From positions 350,416-414,415 of the forward strand of contig NZ_JACHIN010000010.1 in the NCBI RefSeq assembly GCF_014203235.1: a stretch of DNA of 64,000 nucleotides. Direction: 5' to 3'. The position numbers were made by a program, and so were the translations under genes. The stretch's first letter is position 1; every line of letters begins with the position of its first letter. Below are positions 43,408-52,559 of this stretch, piece by piece. This DNA is from Nonomuraea endophytica. GTDB lineage: Bacteria > Actinomycetota > Actinomycetes > Streptosporangiales > Streptosporangiaceae. A model generated the notes under the pieces. That model was not told where the DNA came from, made no database searches, and saw nothing but the letters and a program-made list of their open reading frames with translations.

Positions 43408-43747
43408 CAGTGCGTCTCCCCGGCGAAATATTTGGCCGCCTTGCGGAGAATGTCACGCTCGGTGGTGAGCTTCTTCTCGCTGGCCTCCAGCTCGCGCACC
43501 CAGGCTTCCAACTGCGCGATCCTGTCCTCGCCCTCCTCGCCTGTCCTGCCGGGCGGCCGTCTGGCAACAGCAGCCGCGGCGGTGCCGGCTCGCCTCGATC
43601 TGCGCGCACCCGGATCACCCACTCGCGCAGGCTTCCCCGGCTCACGCCCAGATCCACGGCGATGCCCTTATAGGTCGCACTGGGGGTGGACTCGTACAAG
43701 GCCACAGCATCGGCCCTGAACTCCTCCGAGTAGTCCTTCGACGCCAT
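43404..43747 (-). pseudogene. IS3-family OrfA, frameshifted
   Basis: ATG 43747 starts MASKDYSEEFRADAVALYES, the HTH_Tnp_1 domain (YKGIAVDLGVSRGSLREWV). Around 43570 the reading continues in another frame as RTGEEGEDRIAQLEAWVREL and KLTTERDILRKAAKYFAGE, the normal leucine-zipper end, stopping at 43404. One or two bases are lost in the GC-rich middle. OrfA provides DNA binding for the OrfAB transposase, so this element is probably dead unless supplied in trans. Confidence 0.8.
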
Positions 43748-43813
43748 CGGCGATCTTCTCGCTTCCTCCGGATCAATCAAGATCCAGTATCAGCGTGTCC
43801 ACCAACCAGGGGG

Positions 43814-43849
43814 AAGCACCGATCTTCACCCCTTGGAATCAATCATCTA
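43814..43849 (-). repeat. copy 1 of a 33-base sequence also found at the right end of the window
   Basis: Reverse strand ACTAGATGATTGATTCCAAG and following bases match 63903-63938 (ACTAGATGGTTGATTCCAAG...) at about 29 of 33 positions, in opposite orientation. It spans the stop codon of the phosphotransferase remnant and the bases beyond it. Confidence 0.6.
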
Positions 43850-44738
43850 GTACGCCGACCAGCTCAGAATCTGCTCGTCGTTTTCCAGCGACCGGATACG
43901 GTGCTGAACCTCACGGGAAATCTCCGGCGACTCTCCGTACTTCTGAGCCAGCCACGTGGTCATGCGCAGCAACCGGGTCCTACGCAACACCGGATAGGCA
44001 GGCGAACTCGTTACGTCGTATCCGTAGGCGTCACAGAACTCGCCGTACTCCTTCGGCGTAACCCAGCCGCAATCGCGCTCGATCGCAGTCAGCACAAGAT
44101 CCCATTCCGGCTGCCCGATGGCGCATTCTCCAGGTCCACCCACCGCAACCGGCCATCTGATCCCCGCACCAGATTGTCGACGTGGCCATCCCCATGGACT
44201 GGACCGGTGCTGAGATCGACGCGAGCATGAGCAAGACCCCTGTCCATCTCGGCGGCGATGTCTCGCAGCCGTTGCTGATCATGGTCAGGCAGTCCCACCG
44301 CCCCGGCTATCCGATCAGCGACCCGCGCCAGGGGCTCAACGCAGGGGAGCTCCAGCGGTGAAGGGATGGGAAGCGCGTGCAGCCGCCGAAGTTCTCGACC
44401 CAGCTCTATGGGCGCCGACGGCCGGGGCTCGGGAATCTCGGCTTTCGACCAGCACAGGCTCGCTGACGATTGGCCGCGCCGCGCATAGTCCTTCCTCCAG
44501 GAGCCACGCGAATCTCTCGAACAGCTTGTTCCCAACGGTCGGCTGATCGGCCGACCCGGGCAACCACACCCGCGTGCGGGAATCGGAACACCGCGTTCTC
44601 GCCCACTCTGACCAGCTCGACTGAAGAATAGTTGATCTTGGCTGCTGCCGCCGCCGAAAGTGCCGTGGCCAAGGTGCTCTTGGCGTTGAAAGGCTCCACA
44701 ACTCCACATCCTGCCCCCCGCGCGAAGACATGGGGCAA
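43847..44738 (-). pseudogene. aminoglycoside phosphotransferase-family protein, multiply frameshifted
   Basis: Pieces in three or four frames form one APH-family kinase: N-lobe VELVRVGENAVFRFPHAGVV, middle FAWLLEEGLCAARPIVSEPV and PIELGRELRRLHALPIPSPL, then the catalytic loop GPVHGDGHVDNLVRG (Brenner-type HGD-x4-N) and the metal site RWVDLENAPSG. The tail (EWDLVLTAIERDCGW to LSWSAY) ends with TAG at 43847. At least three indels break it. It would have phosphorylated an antibiotic or small molecule. The loss lies next to the IS3 insertion. Confidence 0.8.
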
Positions 44739-45164
44739 GCCAAGGAGTTACTCATCGAGCCGACGTCGACGCCAAACGGAGCCCAGGACGGGGCGAGCCT
44801 GCTCGCTCACCGGCTGCACGCCGTCGTCGCCGGGGAGCGTGCGCTGGTGCTGGTCGTCAGCACCACGCCCATGCCGTACAGGGCCAGCACGCTCACGTAG
44901 CAGGTGCATCGCACGGTGGCGGACATCGGACATCGGACGTCGGCAGAGCGCTTCGTTTGCGTGGCTTGGGGCTGGCCCGCGTCGCGAGGCAGTCCGCGCG
45001 CTGTTGAGACGCTGGACCGATTGCGGATACGCGTGTACAAACGCGCGTAAAGTGCCAGCAGACCGAGCTGGAGTGCTCATGCCTCTACCTGGGATGGCCG
45101 CGGTCGTTGACGGTGTCACCTGCGGCCGGGCGGCGCCGGGACCGGCCGCGAGGGGCGTCGGCGG
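44739..45164. other. 426-base stretch without an intact gene
   Basis: One plus-strand frame at about 44756-44903 looks protein-like (LLAHRLHAVVAGERALVLVV ending STLT and a stop) and may be the tail of a lost gene that I do not recognise. The remaining 260 bases up to the LAL start hold no repeat or clear promoter. Confidence 0.3.
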
Positions 45165-47774
45165 ATGAATCCGCTTGAGCGGGTGCGCTCCCTGGTTGCC
45201 CGCGCGCCGGTGACCGTGCTCGTGGGCGGTGACACGGGCATGGGCAAGACGTGGCTGGCCCGCCGCGTCCTGGCCGGGTCGGTGGCGGCGACGAGGGTGG
45301 TGGTGGGCTGCCGCGGTCTGCCAGCGGAGCCGCACGTGGTGATCCGGGAACTGGTCGCGTGCCTGGGCGGCGATGAGGAGCGGGCGCTCGCGGGCGGCGC
45401 CTACCGCGTGTGCCGGACGGTCCGCGCGCTGCTGGGCGGCGCGGCGGAGTCGGTGTTGCTGGTGGTGGAGGATGTGGACCAGGCGGATTCGGACTCGCTG
45501 CAGGTGTTGCGGTACCTGGCCACCAGGCCGCCGCCCGGTGTGGCGATGCTGATGACCTTCACCCCGGGGCGGTGGATGGCGCGGCTGGGGTCAGCGGCCG
45601 GGGTGGTGGAGCGCGTCGACCTGGGCCCCTTGCCGGTGGCTGTCGTGGCGGAGCTGGCCGGGTTGGCGCCCGGCCCTGAGGCAGAGGCGCTGCGCGAGCT
45701 GACGGGCGGGGTGCCGCTGTTGGTCGAGCAGGTCCTGGCCGCCGGGCCGGGGGAGGTCCCGGCGCAGGTGCTGGACCTCGTCCAGGGCAGGCTCGCCGGC
45801 CTGGACGAGCGGGCGAGGCAGACGCTGTGGGCGGCGGCGACCGTGTGGTCGGCGGGTGGCGTGGCGTGCGTCCCGCTCATGGCACGGATATGTGGGCCGA
45901 GTGCGGAAACGGCCCTGCTGGAGGGTGTCGCGGCCAGGCTTTTGATCCGTCGCGAGGATGGCACGTTCGCGTTCGCGCCGCCGCTGCTCGGCCGGGCCGC
46001 GGCGGCGAGCGTCCCGGCGAGTCGGCGCACCCTCCTGCACGCGGCCCTCGCGCAAGCGCTGGCCGCTCAGGACGGCGGCGCGCCGCCCGAGCAGCTGATC
46101 TACCACCTACGTGCCGCGGGGCAAGCGGCTGAGGCGGCCAGGCACGCCGAACGCGTCGCCGAACAGGCGGTACGCGCCGGCGCCACGGCGCGCGCGGTGC
46201 GGCTTTTGCGGGACCTGCTCGGCGAGGCAGACCTGCCCTCTCGCACGCGCGCCGGGCTGGCCGGCAGGCTGGGCCGCCTCGCGGTAACCAGCCTCGGCTG
46301 CGAGGAGACCATTGACCTGCTGCGCACGATTCTGATCGACCCGCTGCTGCCCCAGGGGCTGCGCGGCGAGCTCCGGCTCCACCTCGGTCTGCTGTTGATG
46401 AACCAGGCGGGCGACACCGCCGGCCGTGGTGAGCTGGCCCGTGCTGCCGCCGAGTTGCACCGCCGTCCGGCCCTGGCCGCCCGTGCCATGTCCGCGCTGG
46501 CCTTGCCGTACGGCGGGGCGGGCCCGCTGGCCGAGCACCTGGAGTGGCTCGCGAAGGCCGAGCGGGCACTGCCGCAAACCGGGGACCCGGCGCTACTCAC
46601 GGGCGTCCGGGTCAACTGCGCGGGCGCGCTGATGCAGTATGGCGAGCATCGCGCCTGGACGGCTGTCGCAGCGCTTGCCGGTGATGCGCAGACCGCCGCC
46701 GAGCGGATGCAACTGGCCCGCGGCTACTGCAACTTGGCCGGGCCCGCAATGGCACTGGGCCATCCGCGTCCCGCCGCCGACTATCTGCGGCGCGCCGAGG
46801 AACTGGCCCGCCACGCCGGGCCGTCCTATCCCCTCGCCCGCATCACGGAGGTGAGCCTCTACCACGAGTGGGTCACCGGACAGCGTGAAGGGCTGGCCGA
46901 GCACGCCCGGCGGCACTTAGCCGACCACGCAGGCCGGCCCGCCGCCACCGCCAACGCCGCACTGGTGCTGGGCCACCTCGCCCTGGCCAAAGGCGAGTGG
47001 CACGAAGCGGAGGAACTGCTGTCCGCGCCGGGCCTTGACGGCTCCATCGGCTGGTACGGCATCGAGTTCGCCCTCGGTACGGCGGGGCGGATACGGCTGG
47101 CGACGACACGCGGCCGATGGCCGGCCGAACTGGAGGAGGCCCTGCAGGTGTTCCGGGCCAAGGGCGTATGGGCCTGGGCGGGTGAACTCGTCGACGCCGC
47201 GATGGAGGCGCTGATCTTGCACGGCCGAACCGGCCAGGCTCGCCTGCTGCTGAAGGAGTTCACTGCCGACGTGCGCGCACGCGACTGCCCCTACGCCCAG
47301 GCGGTCGCCGTCCACGGCCAGGCCACTCTGGCCGCGGCCACTGACCGGCCGGAGGCGGCCGAACTGTTCACGCGCGCCGCTACCGCGCTGGCCGCCGTCT
47401 CCCGGCCCTACGAGCAGGCCAGAGCGCTGGAGAACGCCGGCCGGTGCACGCTGCCCGGCGGCCTCGGCCAGGTGACGGCCGCCGCCCGCCTCTTCACCGC
47501 CCTCGACGCCACCTGGGACGCCGCCCGGTGCGCCAGCCTGTTGCGAGAGTACGGCGGCGCCGCCGAGCCCAGGCGCGGCCGCCGCGGCTACGGCAAACAG
47601 CTGTCACCACGCGAGCGCGAGGTGAGCCGGCTCGTCGCGCTGGGTCGTACCAACAAGGAGATCGCCGAAGTGCTCTTCCTGTCCCCGCGCACCGTGGAGC
47701 AGCACGTCGCCCGGGTCATGCGCAAGCTCGGCACCAGCACCAGGGACCAGGTCCACCTGAAGCTCCTCGAATGA
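45165..47774 (+). CDS. LAL-type LuxR family transcriptional regulator
   Basis: An 869-residue LAL/STAND regulator with Walker A GGDTGMGKT at 21-29, Walker B SVLLVVEDVDQAD at 96-108, a sensor/winged-helix region, a long TPR-like helical domain and a C-terminal LuxR helix-turn-helix (LSPREREVSRLVALGRT, NKEIAEVLFLSPRTVEQHV). ATG 45165 follows GGGGCGTCGGCGG, a weak ribosome binding site. It is a distant paralogue of the regulator at 3888. The secreted subtilisin gene starts 96 bases downstream on the same strand and is its probable target. Confidence 0.9.
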   Translation: MNPLERVRSLVARAPVTVLVGGDTGMGKTWLARRVLAGSVAATRVVVGCRGLPAEPHVVIRELVACLGGDEERALAGGAYRVCRTVRALLGGAAESVLLVVEDVDQADSDSLQVLRYLATRPPPGVAMLMTFTPGRWMARLGSAAGVVERVDLGPLPVAVVAELAGLAPGPEAEALRELTGGVPLLVEQVLAAGPGEVPAQVLDLVQGRLAGLDERARQTLWAAATVWSAGGVACVPLMARICGPSAETALLEGVAARLLIRREDGTFAFAPPLLGRAAAASVPASRRTLLHAALAQALAAQDGGAPPEQLIYHLRAAGQAAEAARHAERVAEQAVRAGATARAVRLLRDLLGEADLPSRTRAGLAGRLGRLAVTSLGCEETIDLLRTILIDPLLPQGLRGELRLHLGLLLMNQAGDTAGRGELARAAAELHRRPALAARAMSALALPYGGAGPLAEHLEWLAKAERALPQTGDPALLTGVRVNCAGALMQYGEHRAWTAVAALAGDAQTAAERMQLARGYCNLAGPAMALGHPRPAADYLRRAEELARHAGPSYPLARITEVSLYHEWVTGQREGLAEHARRHLADHAGRPAATANAALVLGHLALAKGEWHEAEELLSAPGLDGSIGWYGIEFALGTAGRIRLATTRGRWPAELEEALQVFRAKGVWAWAGELVDAAMEALILHGRTGQARLLLKEFTADVRARDCPYAQAVAVHGQATLAAATDRPEAAELFTRAATALAAVSRPYEQARALENAGRCTLPGGLGQVTAAARLFTALDATWDAARCASLLREYGGAAEPRRGRRGYGKQLSPREREVSRLVALGRTNKEIAEVLFLSPRTVEQHVARVMRKLGTSTRDQVHLKLLE

Positions 47775-47869
47775 GCCAGCGGCCATTACCTACTATTTCC
47801 CGGATTGTTTCCCCTGCCGGACCTCACGCAAGGTGCTCTCCAACACCCCCCACTGAAGGAGACCCCTTC

Positions 47870-49660
47870 GTGCGCACCATCAAAGCCCTGATCACCGGGG
47901 CAGGACTGGCCCTGGCCCTCGCGGCACCACTGTCCGCCGCGCCGGCCTCGGCCGCACCCGGACCACTCGCCGACTACGTCGTGCTGCTCGGCGACGCGAA
48001 CGCCGACCCCGCCGCGGTGGCCGCCCACCACGTGCGCAGGCACGGCGGGCACACCGGCCACGTCTACCGCCATGCCCTGCGCGGCTTCTCCGCGCAGCTC
48101 ACCCCGGCCGCCGCCGAGGCGTTACGCCGCGATCCGCGCGTCACCTCCATCCAGCCGGATCACCTCATGTCCATCACCGACCAGGCCGTGCCCACCGGCA
48201 TACGCCGGGCCGGCGCCGTCGCCAACCCCAACCTCAAGATCAACGGCGTCGAGGACTACACCGCCGACACCGACATCGCGATCATCGACACCGGCATCGA
48301 CGCCGGCCACCCCGACCTCACCGTCGCCGCCCGCACCGACTGCCTGAACACCACCATCTGTCGCGACAACACCGGCCCCGACGACCACGGACACGGCAGC
48401 CACGTCGCCGGTACCGCCGCCGCTCGCGACAACGGCATCGGCGTGACCGGGATCGCCCCCGGCGCCCGCCTGTGGTCGGTCAAGGTGCTCAACGCCCAGG
48501 GCAGCGGCCAGCTGTCCGGCGTCGCCGCCGGGGTGGACTGGGTCGCCGCCCACGCCGGCGAGATCGAGGTGGCGAACATGAGCCTCGGCTGCGACAACTG
48601 CGCCACCGACGCACTCGACCAGGCCATCGCGGGCGCCGTCGCCAAGGGCGTGGTGTTCGTCGTGGCCGCGGGCAACAACCGCAAGGACGCCCGGACCTTC
48701 TCACCCGCCAACCATCCGGACGTGGTCACCGTCTCCGCGCTGGCCGACTTCGACGGCGCTCCGGGCGGCCGGGCCGCCTCCACCTGCCGTGCCGACCAGG
48801 ACGACACGCTGGCCGACTTCAGCAACTTCGGCCCGCTCGTGGAGATCGCCGCGCCCGGCACCTGCATCCTGTCCACCTCCAGGAACGGCGGCTACGCCAC
48901 CCTCAGCGGCACCTCCATGGCCGCGCCACACGTCGCCGGCGCGGCCGGGCTCCTCACCGCCTCCGGCCACCGCGCCACCAACCGCGACCAGGTGCTGTCC
49001 ATCCGCCAGCGACTCATCGACACCGGCTCCTCCGACTGGCGTGATGACTCCGGAGACTCCATCCGGGAGCCGCTCCTGAACGTGACCTCCACCCAGGACT
49101 ACCCCGCCGGCTCCGCCGACCCCGGCCGGCCCACCGCGTCGTTCACCAGCTCCTGCTCCACCGCGAGCCTTACCTGCTCCTTCGACGCCGGCTCCTCCAC
49201 CGACCCCGACGGCACCATCACCAGGTACACCTGGGACTTCGGCGACGGCTCCACCACCACCGGCAAGACCGCCTCCCACACCTACCCCCGGCCCGGCTAC
49301 TACAGCGTCCTGCTCACCGTCACCGACAACTCCGGCAAGACCAACACCGCCCGCCGTCTGGTCAAGGCCGGCGACCTGCCGCCCACCGCCGCACTGTCCG
49401 GACGCTGCCAGTCCTCCTCCTGCACCTTCGACGGCCGCGGCTCCAGCGACGAGGAGGGCGCCATCACGAGCTACCGGTGGGACTTCGGCGACGGCTCCAC
49501 CGGTTCCGGCGCCACCGCCGCCCACGCCTACCCCGCCGCCACCGCCACCTACACGATCCGCCTCACCGTGACCGACTCAGCCGGGCAGAGCGCCGCCGCC
49601 ACCGGCCGGGTCCGCTGCACCAAGGTCGTCACCACAGCGATCTGCTTCATCCAACCCTGA
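47870..49660 (+). CDS. secreted subtilisin-like (S8) protease with two PKD domains
   Basis: A 596-residue secreted serine protease. GTG 47870 follows GAAGGAGA at ideal spacing. The signal peptide (MRTIKALITGAGLALALAAP) ends near ASAAPG. Residues 30-105 are an I9 propeptide (VVLLGDANADPAAVAAHHV). The S8 core has the triad in IIDTGID (Asp), DHGHGSHVAGT (His) and SGTSMAAPHVAG (Ser). Then come two PKD domains, each with the WDFGDGS motif, and a short cysteine-containing tail. It would degrade extracellular proteins, with PKD domains aiding substrate binding. Next to a LAL regulator, and followed by a strong terminator. Confidence 0.92.
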   Translation: MRTIKALITGAGLALALAAPLSAAPASAAPGPLADYVVLLGDANADPAAVAAHHVRRHGGHTGHVYRHALRGFSAQLTPAAAEALRRDPRVTSIQPDHLMSITDQAVPTGIRRAGAVANPNLKINGVEDYTADTDIAIIDTGIDAGHPDLTVAARTDCLNTTICRDNTGPDDHGHGSHVAGTAAARDNGIGVTGIAPGARLWSVKVLNAQGSGQLSGVAAGVDWVAAHAGEIEVANMSLGCDNCATDALDQAIAGAVAKGVVFVVAAGNNRKDARTFSPANHPDVVTVSALADFDGAPGGRAASTCRADQDDTLADFSNFGPLVEIAAPGTCILSTSRNGGYATLSGTSMAAPHVAGAAGLLTASGHRATNRDQVLSIRQRLIDTGSSDWRDDSGDSIREPLLNVTSTQDYPAGSADPGRPTASFTSSCSTASLTCSFDAGSSTDPDGTITRYTWDFGDGSTTTGKTASHTYPRPGYYSVLLTVTDNSGKTNTARRLVKAGDLPPTAALSGRCQSSSCTFDGRGSSDEEGAITSYRWDFGDGSTGSGATAAHAYPAATATYTIRLTVTDSAGQSAAATGRVRCTKVVTTAICFIQP

Positions 49661-49664
49661 AGAC

Positions 49665-49694
49665 CGGTGGAGCCCCGAACGCGGGGCTCCACCG
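49665..49694 (+). terminator. intrinsic terminator after the subtilisin gene
   Basis: An 11-12 bp perfect stem (GGTGGAGCCCC / GGGGCTCCACC) with a six-base loop starts five bases after the stop codon. No U-tract follows, as is common in actinomycetes. Confidence 0.8.
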
Positions 49695-49819
49695 TCCACC
49701 CCCTGGGGGCTGGCCAAGGCCGAGCGCCCCTAACACCGCAGCGGCTACGGCGACGCGGATGTGGATGTGGATGCGTGATGCGCGACGTCATCCAGCCCGG
49801 CCCGGCAGGGTCGATCGCC

Positions 49820-50390
49820 GCGCCAGCTGGAGGGTGGGGTGCCGGAGCTCACCACGTACAGGTCGGAGTCTGCGGGGATTGCGTCGGTGAACATGTCGAT
49901 CACTTGGCAGCGGTTTGTCTAGGTGGTGGCCGGCCAGGAAGTCCCGGGCGCGCGTGGTGACGTTCCCGCGTTCGAGGAGGACGCCGGTCAGGTGGGGGTG
50001 GGCGGCCAGGATGGCCGCCAGTGCGGTGGCGAGCCGTTGTGTGCGGGCGGTCATGAACGTGTCGAACAGGCTCGCCGTGTCGGGGTGGTCGCCGAGGTAG
50101 TCGTAGGGGGAGTGGTGGTAGCCGCCCAGCAGGGGCGGGCGGCCGTGAGTGATGGTGTCGGCCAGCGTGAGGGCGGTCTTCCACCACAGGGGTTCGCCGG
50201 GCATCAGTGTGGCGGGGGCCATGCTGTCGGAGCGGGTGCTGATGAGCGTGGCGCCGCTGTCGGTGAGCCGGTAGCTGCCACCGGAAAGAACGGCCACGAG
50301 GTCGAGGGACGCGCGAGCATGCGCAGCAGCCGGTGCAGCATGTCCAGCCGTGGGGCGGAGCCGATTCGGATCCGGGCTGGGTGTCTGGCG
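49820..50390 (-). pseudogene. O-methyltransferase, decayed fragment
   Basis: Pieces of a small-molecule O-methyltransferase: dimerisation-domain helix RLDMLHRLLRMLA, then in a second frame GGSYRLTDSGATLISTRSD and YHHSPYDYLGDHPDTASLFD, then LAAILAAHPHLTGVLLERGN (post-motif I strand) and ARDFLAGHHL. A third frame continues with MFTDAIPADSDLYVVSSG. The glycine-rich SAM motif itself (DVGGGxG) is deleted between RTQRLATA and LAAILAAHP. Two frameshifts and a deletion make it inactive. The gene would have methylated a natural-product-like substrate. Confidence 0.65.
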
Positions 50391-50511
50391 GTGGCCTTGG
50401 CCCGGGGCGGGAGGGGTGAGGTGGGCCAACTCCTCCGGATCGGGGAACAGGCGTGATGGAAGGCACCACCCCCGCCAAGAACCGGTGGAAGCGCGGCCCG
50501 CCATGTCGGGG

Positions 50512-50945
50512 TGTGCAGGTAGTCGTAGCCGATGCCGCGCCCGCGCGCCGCCCGTTCGCGGCCGTGGGCGCGGTGGCCGCCGCCCTCGGGGATGCGGCCG
50601 AGTTTCTTGACGTCCAGATGGATCATGTCGCCGGGGGCCGGGGGCTCGTAGCGGTTGGCGCTCTGGCGGTGGGCGCGGATCGGTGTGCCGGTCACCGGGT
50701 CACAGGCCGCCGGCGCAGGGATGCCATGGCGGCGCAGGATGCGGGTGATGGTGCGGGCCGGCACCCCGGTCGCCGCCGCGATCCGATCCGGTCCGGCTCG
50801 TAGGTCGGCACGGGCAGCCGGCACTTGCTGCTCGGATCTCCGGCGGAGTGCGGCGCGGGCTGGATCGTGGCCCGCTGCGCCGTTCCCGCAGCCCGTCCCA
50901 GCCTTCCTCGTGGAAGCGGCGCAGGCCGTATCGGCAACAGCGTTC
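50512..50945 (-). pseudogene. IS481-family transposase fragment
   Basis: An upstream frame reads RYGLRRFHEEGWDGLRERRS; after a frameshift near 50820 the next reads RADLRAGPDRIAAATGVPAR, TITRILRRHGIPAPAACDP and DMIHLDVKKLGRIPEGGGHR, then GIGYDYLHT. This is the N-terminal HTH part and the first catalytic aspartate region (HLDVKKLG) of an IS481 transposase. The remainder of the DDE core is absent, and no inverted repeats remain. It abuts the methyltransferase remnant. Confidence 0.75.
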
Positions 50946-50967
50946 GACCTTCGGCCCGAAGATGAGG

Positions 50968-51178
50968 ACTGGCCACGTGGGCGCTGGGAGCGGTTCTGCA
51001 AAAGGCGCCGGCGCTCGGCCTGAACCGGGTCCTTCTCACCTGTGACGATGGCAACTCCGGCTCGGCGCGCAGCATCGTATGCAACGGCGGTGTCCTGGAA
51101 GACGTGCGCCGCACCGATGGCGGAGTAAAGCGCCGCTACTGGATTACTCTCGATGATCCTGGCCACAAAGTTCGTTGA
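50968..51178 (+). pseudogene. GNAT acetyltransferase, C-terminal fragment
   Basis: A plus-strand frame reads ATWALGAVLQKAPALGLNRV, then LLTCDDGNSGSARSIVCNGG and VLEDVRRTDGGVKRRYWITL, ending at TGA 51176-51178. This is the end of a GNAT N-acetyltransferase (pattern ALGLxRVLxTCDxxNxxSxxVIExNGGVLE). An in-frame TGA near 50965 and loss of the acetyl-CoA binding loop show that the N-terminal two thirds are gone. Confidence 0.75.
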
Positions 51179-51439
51179 CGGCGGCGACGGGCACCACGTA
51201 GCGGACGGCGAGTCCGTCACACTCTGTGGCCCCGTCCGTTGCCTCGGGAGGCCAGTGACCAGCTCGAGATGAAGCCGCACCATCCGATTCTCCACCAGCC
51301 TGACCTCATCCCGGAGAACCAACCAGAGTCATTCCTTGTATGTACCGGGCTGTCTCCTCCAGCGAGCCGCCCCATCGATGGCCGTCTCCAGGCCGCCGTC
51401 GTGGCGGTGCTGCGCGCCCGTAGGTGGGCCCGCCGCCGC

Positions 51440-51669
51440 GCCGCCCGCCCGAGCTGGCCCATGGTCGTGCGGCGCCGTACCTGCTGCCCATCGCCTTGTT
51501 CGTCTATCTGCCCGACCTGATCGGCGTGGTCACGAACAGGGCCGGCGACATGGGAATGATCACCAATGTGTGGCCGGGCCTGTTCGTCTGGACTGCCGCC
51601 GTCCTGGCCGCCGTGACCACCATCCTGACCAGGCTCATCACCCGCGGGAGGCTCAGGCCACAGGCGTAG
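51440..51669 (+). pseudogene. C-terminal membrane tail of a serine hydrolase
   Basis: The frame reads APYLLPIALFVYLPDLIGVV, then TNRAGDMGMITNVWPGLFVW and AAVTTILTRLITRGRLRPQA to a stop. It is clearly homologous to the C-terminal two-helix segment of the intact serine hydrolase at 53574-55064 (VPYLVPIAFFFGLADLFGVV, MNRAGTLEQITYVWLALYVF). Only this tail of a paralogous gene survives; its catalytic domain is gone. Confidence 0.7.
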
Positions 51670-51678
51670 TCAGGAAAT

Positions 51679-51718
51679 GAATCAGCCCAGCCCGGTCGGA
51701 ACCGGACTGGGCTGATTC
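51679..51718. terminator. bidirectional hairpin terminator
   Basis: A 12-bp stem (GAATCAGCCCAG / CTGGGCTGATTC) with an inner 5-bp stem (CCGGT / ACCGG) lies between the serine-hydrolase tail and the convergent NmrA-like gene, ten bases from the latter's stop. It likely serves both directions. Confidence 0.8.
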
Positions 51719-51728
51719 GCGTGCGGCG

Positions 51729-52559
51729 CTATCGCGGCGACCAGATTCCCGTCGCGGCGGTGGCGCGGGCGTAGTCGGCGAAGTCTCGTGCCGGGCGGCC
51801 GAGGATCTTCCGCACGCCGTCTTCCACCTGGGCGTTACGACCGTCCAGCACAGTGGTGAACAGGTAGATCAGGAAGCCGACCGTGTCGTCAGGCAGGCCC
51901 GCCTCCTTCAACGCTGTCGCGTAGTCCTCAACGCTGACCGGGACGAAGGCGACAGGCCTGCCAGTGGTGGTGGCGATCTCCGAGACGGCGTCGGCGAAGG
52001 TGAGCAGCCTGGGCCCGGTCAGCTCATAGATCTTCCCGTGATGTCCATCCTGGGTGAGTACGGCGACAGCGGCGTCGGCGAGGTCGTCGGCGTCGACGAA
52101 CGGCTCGGGGATATCGCCGACAGGAAGCACGACCGCGCCTTCGAGCACCGGCTCCAGCAGGTAGTTCTCGCTGAAGTTCTGGTTGAACCAGCTCGCGCGC
52201 AGCACCGTCCACTCCACGCCGGCGCCGGCCACGATCTCCTCGCAGACCTGAGCCTCCGCCTCTCCGCGCCCAGAGAGCAGGACCAGCTTCTCCACCCCCG
52301 CACTCACTGCCTGCTCGGTGAACGCCCTGATCGCAGCAGGCGCAGCTGGCGCGGCAAGGTCGGGGAAGAAGGACACATAGACGGTCTGGACGCCGTTCAG
52401 CGCGGCGGGCCAGGTCTGCGGGTTCTCCCAGTCGAAAGGAAGGGGGGCGCTGCGGGAGCCCACGCGGGGATCGGCACCCAATTCGCGGAGCTGGTCCACA
52501 ATTCGCCGACCGGTCTTCCCTGTGCCGCCGAGGACCAGGATCGTCTTGTCAGTTCGCAT
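51729..52559 (-). CDS. NmrA-like NAD(P)-binding protein
   Basis: A 276-residue atypical SDR of the NmrA group. N-terminal Rossmann motif GGTGKTG at residues 11-17; then VYVSFFPDLAAPAAPAAIRA, the conserved VEWTVLRASWFNQNF segment and the GKIYELTGPRLLTFADAV motif typical of this family. Such proteins sense NADP or reduce quinone/azo substrates. ATG 52559 has GGA nine bases upstream; ATG 52568 is directly abutted by it and less likely. The start overlaps the end of the DUF1772 gene by 11 bases, so the pair is co-translated. Confidence 0.87.
   Translation of the reverse strand: MRTDKTILVLGGTGKTGRRIVDQLRELGADPRVGSRSAPLPFDWENPQTWPAALNGVQTVYVSFFPDLAAPAAPAAIRAFTEQAVSAGVEKLVLLSGRGEAEAQVCEEIVAGAGVEWTVLRASWFNQNFSENYLLEPVLEGAVVLPVGDIPEPFVDADDLADAAVAVLTQDGHHGKIYELTGPRLLTFADAVSEIATTTGRPVAFVPVSVEDYATALKEAGLPDDTVGFLIYLFTTVLDGRNAQVEDGVRKILGRPARDFADYARATAATGIWSPR

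Larger units (their letters stand above)
42489..43802 (-). mobile_element. IS3-family insertion sequence
   Basis: About 1.3 kb containing overlapping orfA and orfB on the minus strand and bounded by a short terminal inverted repeat, GTGGACACGC at the left and GCGTGTCCAC at the right. No clear 3-4 base target duplication is visible (left flank AAG-type, right flank CAA-type), consistent with later rearrangement. It interrupts a TPR-protein gene on one side and abuts a phosphotransferase remnant on the other. Confidence 0.85.
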
